DNA of 25,426 bases, from positions 1 to 25,426 of the IMG/VR virus record IMGVR_UViG_3300046313_000195; one strand, given 5' to 3'. Positions 1 to 5,603 of this stretch are shown in pieces. How positions within the stretch are numbered: position 1 is the stretch's first letter; every line of letters starts with the position of its first letter. Made by a program: the position numbers and the translations under genes. The notes under the pieces were generated by a model, which worked only from the letters and a program-made list of their open reading frames with translations, was not told where the DNA came from and did not search any database. This DNA comes from a virus.

Positions 1-24
1 TCTATTGATTGCGGGCAGTACAAG

Positions 25-447
25 ATGCCTACATCAGACCCAACTAAAGATATTGCAAAGACGTTACTTGAAGCCATCCAAGCCATTGCATTAGCCCAGC
101 GTCAGTGGTTGAAGGCGGAAGGGTTTGAGTTTGTGGCTTCTTCTCAAAACTGCACAGACGTAGTTTATCGCCTTCTTCATAAAAGTGGGCATGAATGCAC
201 AGGCGTAAGGATTGTTTTAACAAAAGAGCAATGCGGAAAAGACCATGACTATTTCATGCTTACCCTCCCCAACGGCGGTAGTCTACCAAAAATAAAACAT
301 GGCGGTTCTTGCGGTGGGAATTCTCATGGGCTTTATTTGTGTGAGTCTTACGATTTATCAGAAATTAAAGCCTTCAAGCCCATCAGCGATTCACAAGAAG
401 CGTGGGACGCAGTAGCAGGCGTTGAAGCTTGGGAGGTGGTGAAATAA
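25..447 (+). CDS. hypothetical protein, left-cassette gene A
   Basis: Unrecognised soluble protein of 140 residues if it starts at the ATG at 25. No Shine-Dalgarno sequence precedes that ATG, and the frame is open to the left edge, so the gene may begin outside the window. The N-terminal 35 residues look helical. A Gly/Cys-rich middle (about residues 83-105) follows. The C-terminus carries a WDAVAGVEAW motif that recurs as WDAVKGVKL at the end of the third cassette gene (840-1355), suggesting a shared C-terminal module. The stop overlaps the next start (TAATG at 445-449), so the genes are translationally coupled. I cannot assign a function. It may be a phage accessory gene, or host DNA if the window crosses a prophage boundary near 1714. 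Confidence 0.6.
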   Translation: MPTSDPTKDIAKTLLEAIQAIALAQRQWLKAEGFEFVASSQNCTDVVYRLLHKSGHECTGVRIVLTKEQCGKDHDYFMLTLPNGGSLPKIKHGGSCGGNSHGLYLCESYDLSEIKAFKPISDSQEAWDAVAGVEAWEVVK

Positions 448-833
448 TGCCATTTGTAGCACATACTATACCTCATTCGTACTCACACCAAAGCCACAAC
501 CAAGCAAGCCTAGAGCAAAATGCTATGTTTCTAGGAAAAGGCGATGCTATCCGTAATGAAAAAGATGGGTCTGTTAAATATATTTTAAAGGCAAACGGTA
601 CAGTTTTTAAGTGCATAAAACAGCAACCTACTCCTATGGATGAATACCCTTGCGAAATATTTCAAGAACAAGAAATTACTACCAAGCAGTTTCTTTTAAA
701 TGAGTCAATACAGAAGCTGAAAGATATTGAAAGAGAGAAAGCCGCAGATCAATGGTGGGGTAATAATTGGTTTAACGTTATTGTCTTGCCGATATTGGTA
801 ATTATTATTATTGTTTTATTACTCAGGAGATAA
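447..833 (+). CDS. small tail-anchored membrane protein, hypothetical
   Basis: Unrecognised protein of 128 residues. The start at 447 is chosen over an in-frame upstream codon at 429 because GGAGGTGG (433-440) sits just ahead of it and the ATG overlaps the previous stop. The N-terminal half is polar and rich in His, Ser and Gln. The middle reads as a small beta-type domain (about residues 30-70). The end is a basic/aromatic stretch (WWGNNWFN) followed by a very hydrophobic Ile/Leu/Val helix and two terminal arginines. This is a C-terminal tail anchor, with the bulk of the protein presumably in the cytoplasm. It belongs to the same putative operon as its neighbours on both sides. A role at the inner membrane, for example in exclusion of other phages, is possible but not shown. 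Confidence 0.6.
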   Translation: MPFVAHTIPHSYSHQSHNQASLEQNAMFLGKGDAIRNEKDGSVKYILKANGTVFKCIKQQPTPMDEYPCEIFQEQEITTKQFLLNESIQKLKDIEREKAADQWWGNNWFNVIVLPILVIIIIVLLLRR

Positions 834-839
834 AAACCA

Positions 840-1355
840 ATGACACGCAAACTAACTGATGAGCAGGTTACTGCTATTAAGAAATTAAGCTCAAAAGGGT
901 CTTCTTGTTTTGTTGAAATTGAAACCCCTAATACTCCTGATTTTATTATACAGACTATAGAGTGTATAAATGACCCTAATACCTACTGGCAAGTATTCCC
1001 AACTGCCTTGAGTATTGATGTTAAGAAGTTTAAAACCGCCGACGAAGCCATAGCCTACGCCGAACACCTACTCAACCAACGCTACTGCTGGCTACCCAAA
1101 AACAACGGCTGGATTATGAGCGGGGAGATTATCAAGTTTAAAGACGCTGGTAAGGTGCTGGAGTTGATGCACTTAGCTTATGCCGATGATTGGGACGAAC
1201 GAGAGGATGTTTGGTATTCAACAGAATCTACTTTGAATGGTATAGTTACTAAAACAAAACAAATTGGAATGCCGACAAGCCAACAATGGAGTAAAGGTGT
1301 AACCATCTACCCAGAAAGCCCTATTTGGGATGCCGTGAAGGGGGTTAAATTATGA
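840..1355 (+). CDS. hypothetical protein, left-cassette gene C
   Basis: Unrecognised soluble protein of 171 residues. The ATG at 840 follows AGGAGA (825-830) at a workable distance. It starts with a short helix (MTRKLTDEQVTAIKKLSS). The C-terminus WDAVKGVKL resembles that of the gene at 25-447, so the two may be distant paralogues or share a docking module. Codon use changes inside the gene: roughly 1030-1110 is rich in C-ending codons (GCC, TAC, CTA, AAC), while the flanks are AT-rich, which hints at mosaic origin. The stop codon overlaps the next potential start (ATGA at 1352). No motif allows a function to be assigned. Confidence 0.6.
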   Translation: MTRKLTDEQVTAIKKLSSKGSSCFVEIETPNTPDFIIQTIECINDPNTYWQVFPTALSIDVKKFKTADEAIAYAEHLLNQRYCWLPKNNGWIMSGEIIKFKDAGKVLELMHLAYADDWDEREDVWYSTESTLNGIVTKTKQIGMPTSQQWSKGVTIYPESPIWDAVKGVKL

Positions 1356-1461
1356 AGCATGATTTTTTTGATTGGGTACTTCTAATTCTTTTTTAGGCTT
1401 ACCTATTTTAACATTCCTTGTTTGCTTTATGCAGTTTACATGGTTTATTTTTAAGGATTAG
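1352..1461 (+). pseudogene. tiny membrane-protein ORF interrupted by a -1 frame change
   Basis: An ATG at 1352 with a strong AAGGGGG ribosome site (1338-1344) opens a frame of only 14 codons (MKHDFFDWVLLILF, stop). The stop is met directly after a run of six T (1389-1394). Moving to the -1 frame in that run extends the product to about 36 residues with a continuous hydrophobic helix (LGLPILTFLVCFMQF and on to IFKD) and a stop at 1459-1461. The small membrane protein is therefore either disabled by loss of one T or made by slippage on the T run. The start overlaps the preceding stop, as expected for a cassette gene. Confidence 0.4.
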
Positions 1462-1487
1462 ATGAATAATAAGAAAGTAGGTAAATA

Positions 1488-1580
1488 ATGGATAAGATGA
1501 CTTTTTGCTATGTAGTTCACGGCTTCTATTTATTGTTTATTGTTTGGCTCTGGCACACAGGAAAGAAGCATAGTTTATAG
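1488..1580 (+). CDS. 30-residue single-span membrane peptide, hypothetical
   Basis: Short frame encoding MDKMTFCYVVHGFYLLFIVW and then a polar, basic tail (ending GKKHSL). The hydrophobic centre would span the membrane once. The ribosome site is weak (AGTAGG near 1475-1480). An eight-codon frame starting at 1462 ends in TAATG over this start, so translation could be coupled. Its position, next to other small membrane frames and at the very end of the cassette, supports it being real, but the length makes chance hard to exclude. Confidence 0.35.
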   Translation: MDKMTFCYVVHGFYLLFIVWLWHTGKKHSL

Positions 1581-1626
1581 CAGTCCGTTGTGTGTAAAAC
1601 GTGTCATTTCGTGCCAGAATCTCGAC

Positions 1627-1693
1627 ACTGGGTTGGTACTGAGTAAGAGTCTTTCATCTTTCAGTAAACCTTTTAGTAGGTCTGAAACCCAGT
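1627..1693. other. nested inverted repeat left of the tRNA fragment
   Basis: ACTGGGTT at 1627-1634 is an exact inverted match to AACCCAGT at 1686-1693. Inside it, TACTGA (1637-1642) matches TCAGTA (1661-1666). Together they give a two-helix stem-loop. No gene overlaps it. It could be a folded element of the attachment site or the remains of a small RNA. Confidence 0.4.
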
Positions 1694-1713
1694 CATAGTA
1701 AGTAAAATATAAA

Positions 1714-1770
1714 TGCCCCTGACCAGACTTGAACTGGTACAGTATTGCTACCAACGGATTTTAAGTCCGC
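1714..1770 (-). other. 3' half of tRNA-Leu(UAA): candidate phage attachment-site core
   Basis: Read on the - strand this is a textbook 3' half of a class II tRNA. The anticodon arm (1754-1770) has a 5-bp stem and a CTTAAAA loop, giving anticodon UAA. A 15-nt variable region follows (1739-1753). The T arm (1722-1738) has a perfect ACCAG/CTGGT stem and a TTCAAGT loop. Then come the seven 3' acceptor-stem bases (1715-1721) and an A discriminator (1714). There is no D arm and no matching 5' acceptor strand upstream, so it cannot be a working tRNA. No CCA is encoded after the discriminator. Half-tRNA copies of this extent are the usual core of integrase attachment sites, and T7-like cyanophage P-SSP7 carries a tRNA-Leu match of this kind. 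Whether this is attP or a prophage end cannot be told here. Confidence 0.75.
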
Positions 1771-1830
1771 TGTTATTTAATCAAAAACCCTAAAAACCGC
1801 TACTGTAAAGACTTTCAGGGCTTTGGTTTT

Positions 1831-1913
1831 AATCCGTTGATAAACCTAATTTTTATTCGTAATCCGTAATTTCGTGTCAAAGTTGGCACGGGAATAACAA
1901 CGGATTTTTTTTT
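1831..1913 (+). terminator. possible branched terminator ahead of the RNA polymerase gene
   Basis: AATCCGTTG (1831-1839) is an exact inverted match to CAACGGATT (1898-1906), which runs directly into an uninterrupted T run ending at 1913. The enclosed segment includes the CGTG dyad at 1873-1890, so a branched hairpin followed by uridines could form. It would separate upstream transcription from the RNA polymerase gene or attenuate read-through. The long loop makes it weaker than a simple terminator, and the same repeats may instead serve the attachment site. Confidence 0.35.
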
Positions 1914-1942
1914 GTATTTTGACTAGCTGTAGGAGAATTCCC

Positions 1943-4390
1943 ATGAAAGAAATCACGACTGAACAATTAAAACTTGAACTTCACCATGAAGAATCAATGC
2001 TTGAATCAGGGAGGTTACGCTTTGTAAAGGAGAATAGTAAAGCTGAAACAGGAGGGAGATTTTCCAGCACATTAGCAGGTAGTAGAATACTAGATAGAAA
2101 CATTGCTAAAGTAGAATCACTCATTAAAAATTGGAAGCAAGATGTTAAAGAGGGGAAGCCTACCCACGGGGTAAAAGCATACAGAACACTAGAGACAATC
2201 GACTCAGCAAAGCTTGCACTAATTACCAGCAAAACTATTCTGAATAACCTGATGAAGCCTATTCGCTTCAGTACACTAGCTTGCTCCATCGGTAGAGCAG
2301 TAGAACATGAAGAGAAGTTCAGTGGGTTTCGGGCTGAGAACCCACACTACGTCGACTCAGTTGTGAAAGCTTACAACAAGCGTGCTTCCTCCTCTCACTT
2401 TCGCACCCGTAGCCTTAACTACTTAGCAGAACAGAAGGGCTATGCGTGGGAGGCGTGGGGAGAAGATGTACACGCTCATGTAGGCTTTGCTCTATTCCAG
2501 ATGTTTAACAATGCTACGGGGCTTGTGAGCGTGGTAACACAGTATTCTGGTAAGCGTACTATTGACATGGTACAAGCCCAGCCTCAAGTCATCGAGTGGA
2601 TTAGAGACTTCAACGCCACTCAGGAATCCATTAACCCTAGATTCCTACCTACCCTAGTTCCTCCTAAGCCTTGGACTTCACCCGTAGATGGGGGTTACTA
2701 TCACCCACTGCTGCAGCGTCCGCTAGTAAAAGGCTGGGTGCGTAAGAGACAACGCCACCTACTGGCTGAATCTGAAATGCCTATGGTAATAGAAGCTCTT
2801 AACCACGTTCAGGAGACAGAGTGGTGCATCAATACTAAATTGCTTGCTGTGATGACTACTTGCTGGGAGAACAGCCTAGCAGATAAAGCACTGCCTAACA
2901 GAGATGACTTAGAGATTCTTCCCTGTCCTGTGGATAAGGATGTTAAGGTTGATCAGATGAACACCCAACAGAAGTTAGCTTTTGAAGTGTGGCGTGCTAA
3001 GGCTAGAGAGATTCGTAACACCAATGCTGAATCACGGGGTAAGCGTATCCAACTAGAACTCACCCTCAACCTAGCTAAAAGCTACAGAGAGAAGTCAATC
3101 TACTTTCCTCACAGCTTAGACTACAGAGGGAGAATCTACCCAATACCTGGTATGTTGAATCCTCAAGGCTCAGACAGTGTAAAGGCTTTGTTGATGTTCA
3201 AGCAGGGTGGAATCATTGAGAATCAGACTGCTGCTAACTGGCTGGCTGTACACGGTGCTAACTGCTTTGGGGTAGACAAAGTATCCTATGAGGAGCGTTT
3301 GGCTTGGGTACGGCAGAATGAGCAGGCTATCTTAGCGATTGCTGAAGAACCTTTAGACAACACCATGTGGGTAGAAGCAGATAGCCCTTGGCAGTTCTTA
3401 GCGTGGTGTCAAGAGTGGAGGGCTTTCAAGCAGCAGGGTATGGGGTTTGTTACTCATATCCCTGTTGGCTTGGATGGAAGCTGTAATGGGCTTCAACACT
3501 TCTCAGCTATGTTACGGGATGAAGCGGGTGCTGAGGCAGTCAACTTGATTCCTAACGAGAAGCCCGCTGACATCTACCAACGGGTGTGTGATGGAGTAAA
3601 AGCAGACCTACTGGCTATGCTTCCAACGGGTAGAGGGAAGCGGAGTGAAGAGGCTGTTTTTGCTAAGAAGTTTCTTGAGTGGGATAAGACCACACGGAAG
3701 CTGACTAAGCGTCCTGTTATGATTGTTCCTTACGGCGGTACTACTAGAGCTACGTTTAAATATACCCTAGAATACCTGAATGAACACAAGGATGCCCCCT
3801 TCAAAGACAACTATAAAGCAGCTCAGTTTGTTTCTAAAGTAATCTGGGATAACGTGGCTAAGGAAACGCAGTCAGCCCAGCAGGTGATGAAGTGGTTGCA
3901 GGGTATCGCTAGGAACATGAGCAAGGAAGACTCTACCATTGAGTGGACTACACCAAGTGGGTTTGTGGTTAGTATGGCAAACTTAACTACTTATGACAAG
4001 TTCTTAGAAGTGAAATTGTTTGATAGAAGATACCAAGTAAAATTAAAAGAGTATGCTCAAACAATTGATTCTAATCAGCAAGTCAGCGGTATCAGTCCTA
4101 ACTTTGTTCATGCGTTAGATGCTAGTGCCTTAGTCTTCTATGTAATGAGGGCAAAAGCTCAAGGCATCCCTAACCTAGCCCTCATCCACGACAGCTACGG
4201 TACGACAGCAGACCAAACAGAACTAGCTAGTCAGCTCCTACGGGAAGCGTTCGTTCAACTATACGCTGAACATGACGTGTTAGCTGAATTTAAATCACAA
4301 ATGCCAGTAGGTATGGCGAAGGAAGAGCCCCCCTCTCAAGGTGGGTTTGATATTAACCAAGTCTTATCTGCTGATTACTTTTTCGCATAA
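1943..4390 (+). CDS. 1: T7-type single-subunit RNA polymerase
   Basis: DNA-dependent RNA polymerase that would transcribe the phage middle and late genes. The start at 1943 follows TAGGAGAATTCCC (1930-1942), giving 815 residues; an upstream in-frame codon lacks a ribosome site. The catalytic elements are complete: YRGRIYPIP in the TxxGR region, GLDGSCNGLQHFSAM with Asp511 (T7 D537), KRPVMIVPYGG with Lys589 and Tyr597 (T7 K631 and Y639, same spacing), and HDSYG with Asp750 (T7 D812). The C-terminus DYFFA preserves the aromatic foot that T7 ends in (DFAFA). In the promoter-recognition region before SGISPNFVH the residues differ from those of T7, so its promoters should differ too. It is slightly shorter than T7 (883 residues). 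Confidence 0.97.
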   Translation: MKEITTEQLKLELHHEESMLESGRLRFVKENSKAETGGRFSSTLAGSRILDRNIAKVESLIKNWKQDVKEGKPTHGVKAYRTLETIDSAKLALITSKTILNNLMKPIRFSTLACSIGRAVEHEEKFSGFRAENPHYVDSVVKAYNKRASSSHFRTRSLNYLAEQKGYAWEAWGEDVHAHVGFALFQMFNNATGLVSVVTQYSGKRTIDMVQAQPQVIEWIRDFNATQESINPRFLPTLVPPKPWTSPVDGGYYHPLLQRPLVKGWVRKRQRHLLAESEMPMVIEALNHVQETEWCINTKLLAVMTTCWENSLADKALPNRDDLEILPCPVDKDVKVDQMNTQQKLAFEVWRAKAREIRNTNAESRGKRIQLELTLNLAKSYREKSIYFPHSLDYRGRIYPIPGMLNPQGSDSVKALLMFKQGGIIENQTAANWLAVHGANCFGVDKVSYEERLAWVRQNEQAILAIAEEPLDNTMWVEADSPWQFLAWCQEWRAFKQQGMGFVTHIPVGLDGSCNGLQHFSAMLRDEAGAEAVNLIPNEKPADIYQRVCDGVKADLLAMLPTGRGKRSEEAVFAKKFLEWDKTTRKLTKRPVMIVPYGGTTRATFKYTLEYLNEHKDAPFKDNYKAAQFVSKVIWDNVAKETQSAQQVMKWLQGIARNMSKEDSTIEWTTPSGFVVSMANLTTYDKFLEVKLFDRRYQVKLKEYAQTIDSNQQVSGISPNFVHALDASALVFYVMRAKAQGIPNLALIHDSYGTTADQTELASQLLREAFVQLYAEHDVLAEFKSQMPVGMAKEEPPSQGGFDINQVLSADYFFA

Positions 4391-4401
4391 GGAGAAACAA
4401 A

Positions 4402-4626
4402 ATGGTAGATAATAACAATTACTTTCCTATACTTATGGGGTGTATACTAGTGATGCCACTCCTTGTTATAGCAGTATCGCTATTCTTTATGCCTTGCCCT
4501 TTTGTAAAAATTGATGTGAAGCCTCCTGCCCCGTATAGAGAAAACGACTACACGGAACTGTTACAAGGGAAGCGTTACAAGGAAGAAAAGTATGGGGAAT
4601 TTAGGGAGTATAAAGATGAAAGCTAA
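4402..4626 (+). CDS. 74-residue membrane-anchored hypothetical protein
   Basis: Starts 11 bases after the RNA polymerase stop behind GGAG (4391-4394). About residues 8-31 form one hydrophobic span (YFPILMGC to SLFFMPC), after which comes a charged, Lys/Glu/Tyr-rich cytoplasmic-type tail with a PPAPY motif. There is no signal-peptidase pattern I would trust, although the Cys residues at the end of the span are notable. T7-like phages often carry small host-takeover genes directly after the polymerase, which is the best context for this one. Function unknown. It overlaps the next gene by 11 bases. Confidence 0.6.
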   Translation: MVDNNNYFPILMGCILVMPLLVIAVSLFFMPCPFVKIDVKPPAPYRENDYTELLQGKRYKEEKYGEFREYKDES

Positions 4627-4810
4627 ATGGGTAGCGTTGTTCAGGTTATTATGTTTCCAAATTCCTAATACAATTATCACATCAATGGATACCATATTTT
4701 TCTGTAACGAGGGTATCTCAGATATACGCTTAATAATAGAGCCACTACTAACAGAAGAAGTGAAACACCTACAACGGTGTCAAGCTATTCAAGAAACTCT
4801 TGAAGATTAA
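4616..4810 (+). CDS. 64-residue hypothetical protein, last gene of the RNA polymerase operon
   Basis: The ATG at 4616 is favoured over the in-frame codon at 4592 because AGGGAGT (4603-4609) lies at the right distance. The protein begins basic and amphipathic (MKAKWVALFRLLCF) and ends in an acidic helical stretch (TEEVKHLQRCQAIQETLED). It carries three cysteines without a clear metal-binding pattern. A strong terminator begins 11 bases after the stop, so this is the last gene of the unit that starts with RNA polymerase. I do not recognise a family. Confidence 0.55.
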   Translation: MKAKWVALFRLLCFQIPNTIITSMDTIFFCNEGISDIRLIIEPLLTEEVKHLQRCQAIQETLED

Positions 4811-4819
4811 AATCTAGTC

Positions 4820-4863
4820 AAAAAAAGCCTTACTTCCTTAACGGGAGGTAGGGCTTTTTTTTT
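4820..4863 (+). terminator. rho-independent terminator after the early operon
   Basis: A 12-bp stem (4826-4837 with 4844-4855, all positions paired if G-U is allowed) closes a six-base TTAACG loop and runs into nine T. The A run before the stem pairs with the T run, so the element could also work in the opposite direction. It ends the transcription unit holding RNA polymerase and its two small companions and insulates the RNA region that follows. Confidence 0.88.
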
Positions 4864-4912
4864 GTTTAAACCCGTAGACTCAATAGACATAGGTGTTTCA
4901 GCTTCAAAATAA

Positions 4913-4918
4913 TATAAT
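4913..4918 (+). promoter_or_regulatory. consensus -10 box ahead of the structured RNA
   Basis: A perfect TATAAT lies about 50 bases after the terminator and just before the first paired elements of the RNA region. The -35 side is weak: TAGACA at 4884-4889 is one base from TTGACA but too far away (23 bases). If used by the host polymerase, transcription would start close to 4925. Confidence 0.4.
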
Positions 4919-4924
4919 CAAGGT

Positions 4925-5466
4925 TTTGGAGAAAATCAGAGCTGGAAACGCACGGCTGACGGGCTTCTTCAGCACCACTTCCCATAGAAGAGAGAAACTT
5001 CGTATCGAACACTGTGTTCAACGTAATTCTTAGGACGCTATGTGGTCAATGACGCAAAGCTTCGTATCGTATAATCTCTCTTTAATTCTCAACAAAGCAT
5101 CCAACGCCAAAGCCTCGTTACCTAGAGTAGCAGGACATGGGAACTAGACGACACAGGAAGCTCACAGAAGTGATACGCATCCAAAAGATGGGATGCTTTG
5201 TTGAGAATTATTATAGTGATAGAGGTTATCTCCTTTCTCTCTATTACTCCTACCTACGGGCAAGCTTGAGCATTCAGCTTGTGGACTAGGGCAGGCTTGG
5301 TTCGCTAGTACCTCATCAAAAACTAGCACAATTTTAACAACTACAAGTAGGAGAAATCCAGCTGGTAGTTGTGGAACTTAACCACGCACATAGTGGGGTA
5401 GCGGTAGTGTTGTATTAACAATATTCCTGTGGTGAATCTTTTAGGTTTATCGCTACCCTTTTCTTT
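4925..5466 (+). ncRNA. candidate large structured non-coding RNA, about 540 nt
   Basis: There is no credible protein frame here, but the self-complementarity is dense. A 20-bp perfect helix joins 5083-5102 with 5191-5210. It is extended across an internal loop by 5071-5079 with 5221-5229, and an outer helix can form between 4989-4997 and 5234-5242. Local hairpins are 4955-4959/4969-4973, 5007-5011/5015-5019, 5115-5125/5144-5151 (with a bulge), 5261-5266/5276-5281, 5304-5309/5322-5327, 5337-5344/5365-5372 and 5396-5406/5448-5458. A -10 box at 4913 and a terminator-like last hairpin bracket the element, so it looks like an independent transcript. Size and phage setting recall the ROOL and GOLLD classes of giant phage RNAs, but I cannot match it to either by sequence. 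Strand is inferred from the T-rich 3' side. Confidence 0.6.
5396..5466 (+). terminator. terminal hairpin of the structured RNA
   Basis: Eleven consecutive pairs (5396-5406 with 5448-5458, one G-U) enclose a 41-nt loop that can fold further, for example TTGT/ACAA and ATTC/GAAT. The stem is followed by the pyrimidine-rich TTTTCTTTC. The long loop and interrupted T run make it a moderate terminator, but it is well placed as the 3' end of the RNA. Confidence 0.5.
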
Positions 5467-5485
5467 CATTCTTTCACTAAGAATG
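5467..5485 (+). other. short perfect hairpin, possible processing site
   Basis: CATTCTT (5467-5473) pairs perfectly with AAGAATG (5479-5485) around a five-base TCACT loop, directly after the T-rich end of the RNA candidate. In T7 the early and middle transcripts are cut by RNase III at stem-loops between genes. This one is short for RNase III, so it may only stabilise a 3' end. Confidence 0.3.
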
Positions 5486-5516
5486 CGACTAGAGAAGATG
5501 TGCTGGAGCAACTCTT

Positions 5517-5601
5517 AAGGGGGGTAGCAGCGGAGTCGGATGGGTCTTATTCACTTGAAATCGGTAAGATTTTGGGGGGTAAGGGGGGTAGCAGCGGAGT
5601 C
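5517..5601 (+). repeat. pair of 21-nt G-rich direct repeats
   Basis: The 21-nt unit at 5517-5537 (AAGGGGGGTAGCAGCGG and four more bases) is repeated exactly at 5581-5601, 64 bases downstream. A third GGGGGGTA stands at 5574-5581. The copies have no protein frame and I do not see the unit elsewhere in the window. In T7 the primary origin consists of two tandem phage promoters followed by an AT-rich tract. The same arrangement here makes these candidates for tandem promoters or origin-recognition sites, though they do not match the T7 promoter sequence. Confidence 0.55.
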
Positions 5602-5603
5602 AG

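Larger units (their letters stand above)
1600..1890. repeat. CGTGYCA heptamers flanking the tRNA core (possible integrase arm sites)
   Basis: CGTGTCA or CGTGCCA occurs four times around the tRNA fragment: 1600-1606 and 1610-1616 as direct copies on the left, and 1873-1879 plus the inverted copy 1884-1890 on the right, where the pair forms an 18-bp dyad. Four copies of a near-fixed heptamer in about 300 bp is more than chance predicts. Arm-type binding sites on both sides of a core are typical of an intact attP. Confidence 0.4.

Noticed and set aside
1714-1770. Functional tRNA-Leu gene on the - strand
   Set aside because: Only the 3' half exists; no D arm or 5' acceptor strand is found in the adjacent bases.
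1914-1942. Host promoter from TTGACT just before the RNA polymerase gene
   Set aside because: Only about twenty bases remain before the start codon, leaving no room for a -10 box and leader.
1981-2289. 102-residue reading frame on the - strand
   Set aside because: Antisense to the RNA polymerase gene, with no ribosome site and no recognisable motif. All supported genes are on the + strand.
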